Below, in pieces: positions 36,421-50,689 of a DNA stretch of 64,000 bases (its first letter is position 1; each line of letters starts with the position of its first letter). A model generated the notes under the pieces. The model saw only the letters and a list, made by a program, of their open reading frames with translations, ran no database searches and was not told the DNA's origin. A program made the translations under genes and the position numbers. This DNA is from Sclerurus mexicanus (lineage: Eukaryota; Chordata; Aves; Passeriformes; Furnariidae): assembly GCA_013396755.1 (NCBI GenBank), contig VWZF01002437.1, positions 186,001 to 250,000 of the forward strand, read 5' to 3'.

Positions 36421-39400
36421 TCCCACAGACAGGGCTAAGTTTGCACTTAGGTGGTGTGAAAATCTGAACCTTATCATGTTAGTAATATTGAAATAAATGA
36501 GGTTTTGAGAAAAACAGTTATTAGAAGATCAGAACCTCTTCATTGCATCGAATTACAAACAAGCAGAAAATAAAAACTATCTGAAGGGCGAGTGGGGAGG
36601 GATGTTGAAAGGTTTTTTTGTTTGTTTTGTATTTGGGTGGGGTTTTTTTTAATAGTTTGATTTCCAGAGGTTGGACTGGGCTAGTAAGCATGATCAATTT
36701 ATTTACTTTCTTCCCCAGTCTCCATGGGATCTCCTGGCTATTTATTTAATTCAGGAATTCAAATAAACCATGGTTTATAATCTTGGGTTTGAGTCTGAGA
36801 AGGAGTTTTTGTGAACTGCACAGAGCAAGGCAGTAGCTGCAAGCAGCCTATTGTCTCCTGCAGCAAATCCATTTATGAGCATTTGATAATAAATGAAGCT
36901 ACAGCTGTGGCTGAGCAACATGAGCAGAGTTTCAGAATTTCATCTGCATGTGTAAAATATGCCTGTCTGGCACATTCAGTGACTTAACCTTGACATGCTG
37001 ATAAATTTCCAGACATATAAAACTGTGCCTTACTTGAACTACATTGTTGCAAAAGATCAGTCTGGTGAAAAATCAGCAGCGAAGCATCAGGATTGCATCA
37101 GTAACCTGGTGCTGGAGAGAGCCCTGTCTTGTGAGACTGTAATGGTTAAACCAGAGTGACTAAGGCTAAATGTCATCCTGCTCTACTAACCAGAGCCGGA
37201 AAAACCCCACCCTTCACAGAAGTTTGCTTAAACCCAAAATCTTAATAACACGTGATTTCTGCTTTTGCTACAGCTAAAAATGTGCAGAAGAGACTTATTA
37301 CAAAGTGAAAAAGCCAGGAATTAGTAGATGATAGTCCAGTCTTGCAGGCAGTTAATGAAGTTGGAAACTTGGAAAAGTGTTAGCGTTCATTCCAGTGCCA
37401 CTGCAGAAGGCGAGAACAGCAGGGGATATGTGAGCAATAAATCACTTTCTTACAAATAGTCTAGGAAGGAGGAAAATGTCAGACAGGAGGGTGCCTGGGC
37501 CCTAAGAGTGCAGTTTCACTGTATTTTTTTCTTTGTTCACCCTTCTGCATGATTTATTCAGTCTCTCTGAAACAATCTCGTTGGAGCCGTTTCCTGCTCA
37601 GCAGCTTGGACAGCATCTACTAAACATAACATTAAGCATATAAACATCAGTCATAGATCATAGATCTGACCATCCAGCCTGCAATATTGAGTCTGGAGTG
37701 ATATATGGGTCAGACACTTACAAAGCTCCCCTTCACCTTTTTTAAAGTTAGACTTGCAGAGATGCCAGTCAGACCTTGGCAGCAGGAGTCAGGGAATTGC
37801 CCCAGAGCCAGAGAACACAACAGAAAAGCTCTCAGTGCTACTGGATCGTCCTTTCTTTGAATATCAAATGTCTGGACCTTTGCAATGATGAACTTCACTG
37901 CTAGCTGTGCGTTATGAAGACAGCTCAGATGCCAAAAATTACAGATGTAGGTAAACTGTGTGTGTACAGCATATGAAATGGATCAGACAGAGAGAGAAGC
38001 AAGCCAAATTCCCATGATCAGAAAATTATTTCCAGCAAGTATAGTATAGCCAGTAATAACATCTAAGGGGAGATAAGTAACTAAAAGTGTGATTTATAGT
38101 TAATAAAGATGAGGTTTCATCATTAGCTTTCACAATGCCTGGCCTGCTCAGCTGCAGTAGAGTCAGGTGCTTACAGAACTGTACATTATAAATAACATCT
38201 AGACTGGAAGCTGACCAGATATCAAGTAGCTCTGCATCAAAGCAAATAAAGAGCAGCTCTTGTCGAAAAATCTATCCATCTTGGTGCTTTTCAGTACCGA
38301 TCAATGTTACATCTGATTGCAATCACTGGAAGTTACACAATAGTAAAGCAGTGTAGATCAAGGGAACACGCACAAGTAAATGAAGAACCAACTGTTTAAC
38401 AGGAGGGGAGCTATGCTAAGAAAAGCACTATTGCACTGCATTTTAGCCAGGGCACAACACATTGTTTTCAAAATCAGCACCACTTCTGAACAGAAGGCCA
38501 AAGACTAGCCATCTTTAATAGAAGGATATTTGCCATTGACTAACACAGCCAGAAAAAAATGTAGCTAAAATTTAAGAAAAATCTGGAACTGAGAAGTCTG
38601 TTAATTTGTAGAACAGACTCTTAGATATTAAAAGCTAAACTTGATTAAAATAATGAGAAATGCACCTTATAAAACAATTTGTATTTCAGCAGATGGACCA
38701 ACTATATGGCTGACTGTATTGTTTCAGTTTCTTGTTTCTTATTTAAAACAAAAATCATAAGGTCATCATAAATCAGATGGCAATCTTGTCTTTCTCATAA
38801 ACAGCTTGCCAGAGAACACAAATTATCAGAACTAGGGCACACACTGTCATCCCTAATTGCTTTTGGAGAGAAGCATTAATGAAACTAAAAGGCTGAAGGA
38901 CCATTCAGAAAAGAAGGAATTGAAGTTTCCTTATGGCAAATAGAAATCATTATAGCAGAGACCAAGCACATGTTTCTCTTAAGAGTTATACCCTCTAGAT
39001 ATGAAATGAAGATGAAGATAAATCTTTGAAGCTGCCTGCCTTTGAAGCACAGCCAGGGGTAAGGTTGATTTATACAGGTATGGGATGTATGGGCAATGTA
39101 AGGGAGCCTACTGAATAGTTTGAAATCTGTCAGAATCAACTAAACCAATGACACTTCAAAACACAACAAAGAAATTTTGCTGCCCTTCCCTTCTTAACAA
39201 ATGAGCACCCCAAATGGCTACTAGAAGGCAGCAAAGTTCAAAGAACTGCTCCAGTTCTGCTTGAACAATAATGACAATCCCCTCCCAGATTTTAGAATCT
39301 CATTTGGTTTTGCCTAGCAGCATCCCTGGGAACTCAAGACTTCTCTCTGATCTGAAGTAAGAATCAGAATACACAAAGATTAGCTCAGTCAAGACTAATG

Positions 39401-40429
39401 CTTCTTTTCTGATGGGTCTTATTTCCAGTGCAGAGGAGTGGCTGGACTAATTGTGGCAATATTAATTCTCTCATAGTTTGTTTGGATCACGGCTTCAAAC
39501 AGTAAGGCTGAGAAGGATGGGGCTGGAGGGAGGAATTGTACTGTTCTACTTTGTCTCATGGCTGATACTGAAGGTTGAAAAACCTTCACAAGCTGAGCTG
39601 AGCTGTTCCTATGTTTGGCAATTGCTGTACTGGCATCGTGACTTTGCGTGGCTGCAGCGCCCTGGCAGCAATGCCAGCCCTGACCACAGAGCCTGCAACA
39701 TCTCAGGAGACCTCTGAAAGCACAGGGCCCTTTTCAGTCCGTAGCCTAGGCTTTATGCGGAAAGGTTTATTGACTGGTTTGATGGCTTATCAATGGTGCC
39801 AGCAGTGTCATTTAGGACTACAAAGCCCCAGTATCCTGCTTTAGCAGGATTTTGCAAATGCAGTCAGATGAAGTTCATATTCTTAGGGTTTTTTTGGGGC
39901 TGGTACCAACTATAACAGTGCAGACATGCTCTGTGCCAAGCCTGCAAAACTGTAGTTAATGTACCATCCTATCCATCTCCTTGATGATTGTCTGGGAGAC
40001 CAGAGGCAGACACGCAGTCTTGCCTCATTACTTACTATTGCTTGCTACTTACTCCATCAGTGTCCATCTTTGGCCTTACAGCTGCCCAGGCCTTTGCAGG
40101 TCTCTCTTCAATGTGAATCAGAAAAGTTTCCTCACCTCTTTTGCATATGCACCAGAGGAGAGATTTTCAGCTGAAGAAGTCACTGACTTCCACCATGCTA
40201 AGACAATTCATGCCATCAGAGTTTACCTATAGTTGTGTGAAGTGCCATTAATCTGAATATTCAATCAGCTTCTAACCATTTAGTCACTACAAAGATACGT
40301 AATCACTGTGTCTGAAAATAAATTTTCATCTAATTTTTTCGAATCACCCAGAAATATCTTATTTAAATGTTTGCTTCTCTTGTATGTCCAGTTTGAGCAT
40401 GCAAGCCCCAAATATTTATTTTGCTTTGG

Positions 40430-40577
40430 AAGAAGAAATCCTTCCTTGGAGATATTCAAGAACTGTCTGGATATAATCCTGTGCAGTGTGCTCTATGATG
40501 ACCTTGTTTGAGCAGTGAGGTTGGACTCGGTGACCCAGTGTGGTCCCTTCCAACCTGAACCATTCTGGGCTTCTGCA
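40430..40577 (+). mobile_element. CR1 LINE 3' fragment
   Basis: It contains ccttggagatattcaagaac, then agcagtgaggttggactcgg, then tcccttccaacctgaaccat, the standard 3' region of avian CR1. It is truncated at the 5' end, diverged, and lies in CUBN intron sequence antisense to the gene. Confidence 0.85.
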
Positions 40578-43309
40578 ATTAATTAACTGACATTTCTGTG
40601 AGGCATTTGTAGACTATCCCTTAGCTCAGCAGTTATATTCTTTTCCAAGATACCAAAGAGATCTGTTTCAACACTGCTTTCTAAATTTAGACAGATTTCA
40701 GGCTGATGCATATTTTTATATTTGAGCCCCAAAATACATTTAGAAACAGTCCGGGAATTGTGACTTATGAACGTATATTCTGAGTTTGTCACAGATGTTT
40801 TTATTTTCATAGACTGTAATAAAATCAAGAAAAGATATTATTAGCCACAGCGTGTTCATTATTTTAATAGAATAATAATTTAATAGACAATTAACTAATA
40901 TTTAACTAATCATAGTTTATCCATAATGTAATGAATTCTGCAATACTAATGTGTAATATATTTGGCAAAAATTGTGTGAACCAAAAACCCAAAGAAAGTT
41001 CTGCCAGAAGACTGGTGAGATTTAGACAATTTGCCTCTCAGTTAAACCCTCTGCAGCACCAGGTTCCAAGTTCAGGTTGGATACTGTAACATACACTGCT
41101 GAAAACCAGTCCTTCATGGGCTGTGAAATCTCTGCCAGCCACTGCTGCATGAGAAAATGCAACAGCACTCACATGCCGCAGTCAAGGACACATTCTTCTT
41201 TTTTTTTGTTGGAGGAAGAAGACTTTGAAGGATTCAGCTGTGCTGTCCTGTGTTGTGCCCTTTCCCACATAACAGGCCATAACTGCTGTTGTCCATGCGG
41301 ATGCCTGGTGCCTCCTAGAGCAGGTGCCAGCCTTATTTACATAAATCAGTGCAATGAACTACTGCTGGTGGTGTGAGAATTTAGAAATGACACACAAAAG
41401 GACACCTAACCTTGACCTGTGCAGTGGAATAACCAAACCAATATTTTACACCTTATATTGTGAAGATTTTTTTTCAGCAATTCTGAACACCCCAGCAAGA
41501 ATCCACAGCAACTGTGCACGCTGAACAATGCCAAAATCTGCACCTCAAAACTGAACATAGAGTGAGCCATTGTTTCAGTTTGCAGGGCAGAACAGGACTT
41601 AGAATTAAATTAAGCGATTTTTTGTTGTTGACAAAATAAAATAGCATTAAAATGCTGTGAAAATTCTACAACTTTTTAAAAAGTAAACTTTAATTTCATT
41701 AGGGGATAGCATAACAGTAAAGCTGTTAGTGACAGGCACTTAGTGCATTGTATTCCAAGCAGGAAGTAAGTAATTCAATAAAGAGCAAATAGAATAAGGG
41801 AAGGCAGATACCTCTGGGTGATTTATCAAGTAAGTTACAGACCATCTGATCAGGAAGAAAAGCATATAGATTATAATATATTTCTATTAAATGTATACTA
41901 GATTATTTATGTAAATTACTAATTAATGCATTTTTCTGGTATATCAGGGAAGTTTTATATTTCCAACTATTTCTATTCTAAAATCTATTTGCTTATTATT
42001 ATTTTCCTTACATAAAATAATTAATATTCATTCAATAGAAATACTCATTTGAATAAAAAGAATGGAGAGATTCTTGAGGGAAAAACTGAGCAAACTGAGG
42101 ACAATGCAAAGGATGGGGTGTTTCAGGACTTAACATTCCAACAGCCTAATTGTTGCCAAAGGTTTTGGAGACATTTCTCCTGCCCTAGAGCTGACAACAC
42201 TAGTCTTCCCATTGTTGCCACCCTATTCTTCTTGCCTGTCGATATCCATCTGTTTTTTCTCATTTTGTGTTTAAATCATAATCTTTGTGACAGCAGATTG
42301 TTGCTTTCTTCTGCCTGTGCAGTGCCTAGTGCAGAAGAATTGTGGCCCATGAGCTCGTAAGCCCCAAGGTAATGCAAACAAAGAATGACATTGGTGTTAA
42401 TCCAGTACGCGATACTCATCTTTCACAAAGCATAAACTTCAATTTCTCCTGCATGCTCACAAAAGACCATATGAAAAAGGGAGAGGAAAGAGCTGGCCAC
42501 AGCTTGAAGTCAAGCAGAATTTAGGGCAGTAGAGAAAAAGCAGACAGTCTTCCTCCCCTTCTCCATCCCACTTTTTTCACTGTCCCAACTCTGTTGAAGT
42601 TTTACCTGTATTGTGTGAATGAAATTCAGGAAGAGCTTTCTGACTCAACCCACTTATCTAATCATGTACAATACTTTGTTTCTTGTAAATTCATTAGACA
42701 GCCTCAATGAGCAGAGCTGTATTTCAGAAAACCCCTTGATCCTTCTCCTATGCTTTAGAATGTGATGTGTTTTTCCTTACTGAGACAATGGAGCTATGCA
42801 CACGAGCAGAAGGCTTTCAAGAAGAAATTATTTGCTTTTAATAAGGTCACAGCTACATCTCCCAACAGGCATTGCTGACTCTTTAAAAATAAGAAAAAAA
42901 CCCAAACCCTTATGTGTTTTTTTAGCCTTTGAGTCATAAGCCTCAGAGGGATCACAAATTGAGGTGAGAGAATCACCCCACTACTGAATGGGAATAGGCA
43001 GAAGCTCCATTTATCACCAAAGTACTATTTGTGCTATTACAGCAGGGATGGCAGAGGTATGTGCAGGCTCTGTCCCTGCCAGCCAGGGTGAGCTGAAAAT
43101 CTCAGATCTCCCCTTAGAGCTTGAGAGATAATCAGTAGATCTTTGGCCAAGTCACAAGCTCAGTACATGCAGACATCATTCTTTGGGGAGAGATCTTAGC
43201 TTTCCTTCCTTCACAGAGACATCTCATGTAACTAAATGCCTTAAGCTGGTATTGATTTCTCTCATCTCATCCTTTTATTGATTGCCTAGAGGAGCACATG
43301 CTCACTGTG

Positions 43310-43400
43310 GAAAGGAGGTATAATTCTCATTTTACAGACTGAAAACAGAGGCAGAAAAAAGGCCAGTGGTAACTAAGATAAGCCTGTCTTTCCATAAATC
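43310..43400 (+). repeat. Possible MIR-type SINE relic
   Basis: The segment attctcattttacagactga followed by aaacagaggcag resembles the MIR core (atccccattttacagatgaggaaactgaggc). Tentative. Confidence 0.4.
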
Positions 43401-46079
43401 TAACACTTGGAGTAGGCTAGGATCTTCCAGTCAGCCCAGCTCACCAACTCAGCCTGAAGGCATGTCCAAGCAAATTCAAAAATGAGGCTGATAAGTGTCC
43501 AAACTTAGTAGCAGAAATAGTGAAATAATAAACCCTCTGAACCACACCATAAGGACCATATGTTTCACTGCCTCAAATGCACCATGTCACAGAGTGGGTT
43601 GTGACAGAGTGCTGCTTGTGGAATATGCACTGAACATTATATTGCACAGTGTAAGGGGTAGTATGGGGAAAGAAAAGACATATGACAAGAAAGGTGAGAT
43701 GTTGCTGTACTGTCCAATTAACACTATTTCATACTTTCTTTTAGTCTCTTTTTTCTGACTATTGGGGGACCTTCAATATTCTAGTTGGTACAGGATCAGT
43801 GATGCAAACAATTTGTTTTAATAAAAACAGATCATGTTTTTCTACAGAAATTTCAGGGTTTAATATTTTGAGTGCCTGGAAAACCCTGCATTTTGGCAGT
43901 ACCCCTAAGAGAAGCCTGGTCAGGAAAGAAATTGGAAGAGTTTGTGGGGAAAGAAAATAGTGTAGTTTACTACAAACAGAAACAATGTACTGTTTCTGCT
44001 CTCTTCTTTCCAATACATAATCAGGGTCACTCACAACATGAAACAGAGACCAATAATTATGTTATCCAGTTGTGCTTCCCTGGGGTAACTAGAGAATAAT
44101 GTGCTCATTGTCGTCCGACAGAGAATGAGTCTTCTTGTTTCCCTACAGATACCATCTTCCTTATTCAAGAGATTTATCATTATTAATTGTCATCTGATTG
44201 CATTTGTACTCTTAGAAAACCACATGGGCTTTATCTTTTGAAAGACATGAGTGAGCTTCTCTAAAGCACCATGTAGAATAACAGGCTTTTAGATTTTCAT
44301 GGTTTTATTCTCTTTCATTTGAGGCAAAATCTCAGACCTCATAGTACAAAGATGTGTCACAGATTTTCCTGGATCTATTTTTTAGTCAAGCTGAACTGGA
44401 AACATTTATAGGATGTGACTCATTTTTTCCTCTTATACTTTTCTACTTTTTGGCAATTCTGTACTAGCATGGGACTGCCAGGATCCTTGCTAATGGCTGT
44501 GTGGTTTAGTCCCTGTGGCTTGCTTCCCACAACCATGAAAGAAGACCTACCATTAAGCATCTCACCACCATGGGCTCTTCGTCACACAACCCACATCTCT
44601 GCTTGGTCACCTTTTATAACTTGCAACTCCATTGCTCCCATGTAACTCCTGTAACATCAAGACCTCTCTTCCCTTGGGGGCCTCCAGAAATGTCCCTCCA
44701 AAATATAGCCTAATAGATGTCAAAGTTTATTCATAAAAGGCTTCTCCTTACTCTAGGCGTGGTACTGACTTGAAGCGCTTGGCTTGTGTTCTGTTGTGCG
44801 CTTAAACAGAATATCTGGCAAGTTGCACAAATAAATCTAAAATCAGTGGCTATAAAATGGACTAAATGCCAACAGGAAGAGCAAAAGCTGATGATCTCAC
44901 CCTGGAAATGTGAACCCAGGCTGCAGGGGATCTGTAACAACTGATACCTCAGTGTTTAAAGACAGCACCATGTGAAGCAACATTATGTTACCTGGAATAC
45001 AGTTCACAAGAGGGATCTTAAAGATCCTTGTATCAATTACTTAGTGTGAAGCAAAGGAAGGGTTAATAATAGTAATAACCACGAGTTTCTGTGGGAATAT
45101 TTTTCTTGGCAAAGCCAAGTAGAACCAGTTATTTTCCTTATCTGTAAATACTTGCTCAGACTGTATCAAATGAGAAAGTCACTGGCTAGGGGCAGGGAGG
45201 GGATTCAATGACTCAGCAGAAGACTATGTTTGTTCTGCCACAAAGGCCTTTCATTCTGATCTGTCTGAGCGCCAGCTTTGCAAACTGGACAATTCCTTCT
45301 TTCTAGATCACAAAAAACATGGAGTCAATTACATGGGAAACTGGTAGAGATGACATGAAATCAATTTACATGTAATAATAATTTGCTTACCATCCCTGAA
45401 ACAATTCAGATGTCATAAATAAAAAACTCCTTTTACACCTTAATCTTAAAAATAGACTACTGAGTTAAAACTTTTTTTTTTTAGGTAATAATCAAGCTTT
45501 GTTCTTTACTCCTCTGTCCATCAAAACATTTAACATCCATTGTCTTCTTACTATGATCCCATTTATCTTATGGCCAGCTAACCAGAATAATCCATCAAAT
45601 CCATAGAAATCAGAACAGTGGTGTTTGGGGGAGAACTGATCTCAACACTTCAGTTCTTAAAGAGGTGTGAGGTGAACTGAAAGGAAATGGAAAGGAAATT
45701 GAGGATAAATTGAAAGGAGGTATCTTTAGCACACCACCAGCCTCTGACTATAGAAGAATGAGAATTCTCAGGTACTGCAGTATTTCCTCCAAAAGAGAGA
45801 CTTTTGGGTGCTGCTAAGCCTTCAGTCACCCAAGAAATGCCTGTGCCTTCAGAGAGGCAGGAAAAGGGTAGCAAAGAATAAAGGGAATCAGTTCACAATC
45901 ATACTGGAATGCAGGGATCACATAAACCTAGTATTTATTTTAGTTCACTCAATTTTCACAAAATCAGAAACATTCTTCTGCTTCCAGCACTCCTAGTGAG
46001 GTAGATCACAACTGCTCCTCATCAAAAGAGAGTACTTACCAGCAGATTCTTGGGGTTATGAGTCCGATAATAAGCTTAC

Positions 46080-46297
46080 CTAAGGTCTCCCTGAAAGATG
46101 CTTTCCATCCCCTGTCTACTCCATAGAAGTCAGTGCTAAACACCAGGAACAAGTTATTACTGGAGCTCTTAATATTGGGAGGCAGTTCTGAGCCACAGAA
46201 TTTCCCGAGGAGAGGAGCATGGGTATCTGAGCCATCATATACTGCCACATAATCTTTGTAGCAGGTGGGAGATACTTCAAGCTGGAAGCTGTTGAAT
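46080..46297 (-). CDS. CUBN: CUBN exon, C-half of CUB23
   Basis: The acceptor is TTTTACAG|A and the donor TTAG|GTAAGC. The 218 bases encode FNSFQLEVSPTCYKDYVAV, then YDGSDTHAPLLGKFCG, and end GWKASFRETL plus one base. This is a textbook CUB second half with C..D, YDG and PLLGKFCG. Calcium ligands Glu (QLE), Asp (YKD) and Asp (STD) are all present. The preceding N-half is only 850 bases away; the following exon is 10.2 kb away. Confidence 0.95.
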
Positions 46298-47147
46298 CTG
46301 TAAAACACAGTTGGAGCTTTAAGTATCACATTTTCATTTCTATTCTTGTGTTACATGTGCTTTAGGGCTTGAGGAAAAGTCCAAGTACTAGCAATAGCCA
46401 AAGCCATACACAGACAAAACATGTTTCTTTGGGAACAAACAAGCAGGACTATTAACATGGCAAAACACTTCAGCCAACTGGCTTCAAAGAAACTGGGACC
46501 TTCACCCACTGGGCCTCTTGCAAGGCAAGCTGTCAGCACACCTCAGTTTTCTGGGAAGCAGCAGGTCTCCCCTGTGCAGTGTAGAATGGAGGCACAGACT
46601 ACAGACTAGCTGGCTCTTCTAAGCTGGGAAATGTTCTCTTAATTCACAATCAGCATATGTGGAATCAAAGAATGTATCGTTTCTTTAATTTCTCAGTGGT
46701 AAGATTTGGTGGCAACCATATCCCTCTCTTAGGCAAGACAGCACACACTCAGAAGTATACTCTTTTTGGGTGGGTATTGTTACTTTGAGTGAGTACCAGC
46801 CTTGTAAAAGAGTTATTAATTTTCTTGTATAAACTTATAACTCCTCAAAGACTGACAGAATTTAACTAAAAAGCATGAGCCGCATTTTTACAATTTCTTA
46901 ATTTCTCTGGTAACCAAAGTGGGACCTTAAAATTGTGGTGATGTTTTACACATAAAAAGTTAAAGAGAAAGATGTAAGGGAGCCTGAGGTTGATAAAAGC
47001 GAGTCCAGTAGCCATTTTTCATTTTAGTTCAGCTTTGCCCTTGGAAAAAGCAAAGACAGAGAAAAAAATTGGCAGTAATTGCTGTCTTTAATGGGAATCA
47101 GAGACCTCCCTGTCACCTTAATGACAAGCTGAACTTTGATTACATAC
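46298..47147 (-). other. CUBN: CUBN intron inside CUB23
   Basis: An 850-base intron, the only phase-2 intron among those seen. No repeat or other element is recognised. Confidence 0.85.
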
Positions 47148-47277
47148 TTGAGGACCACTACTTTGCCATTTCCAACTGTGATGTAGTATGAGCAGTTCAT
47201 GTTGTTGTGATAATCTAGAACTGAATGGGCCGGACTGCTGATAACACCAACAGAGCCACTGAAAATGCCACCACAAG
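47148..47277 (-). CDS. CUBN: CUBN exon, N-half of CUB23
   Basis: The acceptor is CCCTACAG|CT and the donor CTCAA|GTATGT. The 130 bases encode CGGIFSGSVGVISSPAHS, then MNCSYYITV, and end VVVL plus two bases. It is the only exon here that ends in phase 2, finishing Lys with the A that opens the next exon. The first two CUB cysteines are present, and HNNMNC matches the human DMHC region. Confidence 0.92.
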
Positions 47278-49538
47278 CTGTAGGGGAAACAGAAAAAAAA
47301 GAGTGGTTAGAGTCTAAATACTAGCTTTATCCTAATTCTCATATTTCTAGAAGGTGTTTACCTGTAAGGAAACAAAAACCCTTGAAAAATTAGGAGCAGT
47401 CTTCAGTGTCACGCCTAGAACTGTAAAATGTGGGGATGTCTATCAGGCTGTGCTCTGCAGTGGAAGACTGGTCTCAGCATCAAAGTAACAGGCGTCACTA
47501 GTCCATACCAAATGGCAATGGCTCTGTGTCTGTGCAGTAAAAGACTGAGCCTGATTTCAAGTGTCCTGCAGTAGGATCAGGGAGCAGTCAGATGGGGTGG
47601 GTGCCCCATGCAGCAGCATGAGTGAGGTGTCTAGAGTAGCTCTGCATCCGTTCTAGCTTGCCAAAAGAAACCTGGTTGATATGTGAGCAAAGACCTTCTT
47701 TCATCCAGGCCCTGGCCCCATGGAAGGCTCTAAGCAGCCACAATTGCACTCAACCCTGCCTTTGACTTTTCTGGAATAACTGTGTGCAGAACCTCATCTT
47801 CTGCCAACATCTTGGCAGGGCTGGGGCATTACTGCAGGATTTGTTCTGCACAGAAAGGCAGAGACGAGTCCCCAGGTATCACTAATCCTGTTCCTCACCT
47901 CACCTTGTGCTGGGACTTGACAGCAGTGAAGAGTGGCAGAGCTGGAGTGCAAAATACTTGCTTTCTGGCTGAGAAGCAAGTTAAACTTTGCAACTCTAAA
48001 TTCAAGGCACTCCTTGACTTTTCAGGGTTTCACATCATGGATGCAAATGAGGCCAGGATGTGGCTAATGTTTGTTTCCAGCCTCAGTGCTCCAGGGAACA
48101 AAAACTATTATAAAACCAACTCTAATCTCCATTGTTAGTTTCAGCCTCTATTTTATAATCTTAATCTTAGCAAAAAAAAATGTTTCCCTGCATCCTGTTG
48201 ATAAATAGCTCAAAGCCACACACAGTTTTTCATGTTTTAAAGAAGATGCTGTTGCCCAGGCCACCACCTTAACAAAGGCAGTCCCATACAGGGTGCTGCT
48301 GGATTCAGAGCCCCTGGCTCTTCAGTCCGGCAGCCCGGAGCACGGGCAGATAAAGGACAGGACCTGGGAGGATAAAGAATTAAGAACATTCTATGCTATG
48401 AGCAGGGAGCCTTTTTAATTTTTTTTTCCAGCAAACAATAGAGTTAGGGAGAAGAGGAATGTTAATTGCCAGAAGCTGCTTTGTATACAACAACAAGCTA
48501 ATAAGTCTGCATTCGTCTGTCTCAAATGTCAGAAGTCACAAGTCAGATAGCAGCAACTGACTTGAGTGAGTTATGAAGGTCTTTTCCATGACTAACTGCA
48601 CATTGTCATTTCTCAGTGCCGTTCCCTCTGTCTTATCTGTATCAGGCCATTCATTTCATATAAAGAATTTAGCCTTATGCTTTTTTGTTGTGACTTTGAA
48701 CATGAGGAATGCATTAAGGGAAATACCAAAGTTACAAACTCACTTTGTAGTTAGAAAATTATGCTTTCAAACATAAAAGGAGTCTCCACCAGTTAGATCT
48801 AGAAAATATTAAAATTTGTTTTGAAAATAAAATAAATTTTTTTGGATATTTGTGCAGATGTAAATTCTAAACTTTGCTGGAAACTTCTTTTTTGAATTCA
48901 CATTTCCTCTTTAAAACATAGTTCTCATGGGAATGACAAAAAAAAAAAAGCTTTGGTGAGAATAGTTATTAAAAATTAAAAATATATGTATATCCCAGTT
49001 TTTATTTACATTAAGACCTGGCACCGCAAGAGGGTCATCAAGTGGAAGCATATAGCTGTGTCCATTTCAAGATCCTGTTCTGCTTCCTGTATGGTATAAT
49101 GTAGTTTTAGTATAACTGAGAATGAGACCCTTCTCCTGTACGTGATAAAATCTTTTAAATTCACTCAGTTAAATAAACTGGTGACATTTTTTCTTAAACA
49201 ATGTAACAAACAAACAAACAAAATAACCTGCCAAAAATGGTTGTGTTTTAACTCTACAGCAGAGGAAAAGTGTTTCAGTTCATTACTTGGTCCTATGCAA
49301 ATTATTGAAATGAGAATTACGTGTGAGGTAACATATCAGTCAGTCACATGCATGTTAAGATGCACCAAACAGTCCCATATCCTGGTCCTGAGAGCTGTTT
49401 TCGGCAAGTGCAGTGGGAAGATCAACCATCTACATCCATCTAGGGTATTCCGAAAATAAGGTGCAACATTCCCTACACTGAACCATTATCCAGATGGAAG
49501 ATTTCTACCATCTGAAACACAGGACAGTGTATACTCAC
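47278..49538 (-). other. CUBN: CUBN intron between CUB22 and CUB23
   Basis: A 2261-base phase-1 intron. It has short A-runs near 48172 and 48938 and an ACAA simple repeat at 49206-49223. Nothing else was supported. Confidence 0.85.
49206..49223. repeat. ACAA simple repeat
   Basis: About four copies of acaa in the CUBN intron between CUB22 and CUB23. Confidence 0.8.
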
Positions 49539-49739
49539 CGATTGTTCTGTATCTTGCCTGGAATCCAAAGCCTACGATGTGGGAGTCTGTGTAGAAGTTG
49601 AGCAGCATAGGCCCAAAGGCACTGACTGGGGCAGGGAGCTCGTTGCCGCAGAGCGTGATGAGAGCATGCGTGGCTACGCTCACCCCGCTGAAGATGCTTA
49701 GTCCATCGTAAAGGCAAGCTCTGCTCAGCAGTGCTGGGG
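49539..49739 (-). CDS. CUBN: CUBN exon, C-half of CUB22
   Basis: The acceptor is CATGCAG|CC and the donor ATCG|GTGAGT. The 201 bases encode (A)PALLSRACLYDGLSIFSG, then TLCGNELPAPV, and end GFGFQARYRTI plus one base. The start is set by phase: the previous exon ends with one base, and this acceptor gives a gapless length match to the human segment HLEARSAVTGSCVND as I recall it. The visible YDG is misleading: Asp here is the C..D ligand, and FSG holds the usual YDG position. Glu, Asp and Asp (FYTD) calcium ligands are all present. Confidence 0.9.
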
Positions 49740-50326
49740 CTGCATGCACATACAATGCACAGATGTTAGTAGCATCTTTTACACGTGATTTACTGAGCTG
49801 CAAGTATATAGACCTCACACAGGATAAGAATTAAATCTTGTGTTACTTTCCTTTCCAGGTATCTCAGGATCTCATTTGCTTGGTGAGGAAGCAAATGCCA
49901 GTTTTTAACATGCAGTAAAACTGAAGCAGAAAAAGGCAAAGAGACCTTGTATATAAGACATCAGACTTGTCTTATTCAATGCATGCTATGATCTGGAAAA
50001 GGCTCCAGGCCCCTTGAGTTTGTGGAGCTCATAGCTGAATGAACGCCATCTGTGAGGAGATGAGAGGACCCAACAAAAGCATGGATCTCCTCTGCAGATA
50101 AAAGCAATGCACCTTTTATTGCAGGCAACTAACTACCTGCTATTTCTTTCCCCTAATACTAAACTCAGCCCTCAGTGCAGGCAATATTAAATCATTAAGG
50201 GTGATATTTTTGGAAAATTAAAAAGTAGTCCATACATGAGCAAGTTTCAGAGCTCACTTCTTTCTCCCTGAAGTCCCCCAAATTTTTGAGTACCTAAACC
50301 CAAGTTCCTCAGCTTGACTCAGAGAC

Positions 50327-50343
50327 AAAAAAAAAAAAAAAAA
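50327..50343. repeat. Poly(A) run, A17
   Basis: Uninterrupted A run in CUBN intronic DNA. A similar A16 run lies at 58746-58761. Confidence 0.9.
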
Positions 50344-50689
50344 GGAAGGTAAATTTAATCTTGCAATGATTTTCAAAAGCAATCTGCTTTAGGGGCAAAA
50401 GAAATCAAGATGAGTGCAATTTCAGAATAGAAAATATTTGACAAATTAATTTAGGTAATTTTCTGAAAAGACTTTGAAGAAAGGCATGAAGTGAAACAGA
50501 TTTCTCAGCAAAGCAGAAGTCCATAATACTCAGCACAAGTTGATTTGAACTGCTTCTCTGGAAAAAAATAAGATGGTTGATGTAGGACTGTGAGAAAAAG
50601 ACTTAATTTCTAGCTTTGAATCCTCATTGTTCGGGCCAGTATGAGTTATGATTCATGAATCCTGGCAAGACTAATGATTGTTTGATCTC

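Larger units (their letters stand above)
35850..46079 (-). other. CUBN: CUBN intron between CUB23 and CUB24 (10.2 kb)
   Basis: This is the longest CUBN intron here. Flanking exons join in frame (phase 1) and match the human linker, so no coding exon is hidden in it. It holds a CpG-rich block at 36121-36420 with a CTCF-consensus match, a CR1 fragment at 40430-40577, and a possible MIR relic at 43310-43400. The remainder is AT-rich and unremarkable. Confidence 0.8.

Noticed and set aside
36035..36467. Open frames of 126 and 95 codons on opposite strands as a possible retrogene
   Set aside because: No family resemblance, no poly(A) tail and no target duplication. Kept only as a CpG-rich block of unknown nature.
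49745..49800. Possible extra CUBN exon just upstream of the CUB22 C-half (open frame reading KDATNICALYVH)
   Set aside because: The frame does not fit the phase-1 end of the preceding exon: the best acceptor leads to an immediate stop in the required frame. The acceptor at 49740-49742 gives a gapless match to the known domain length.
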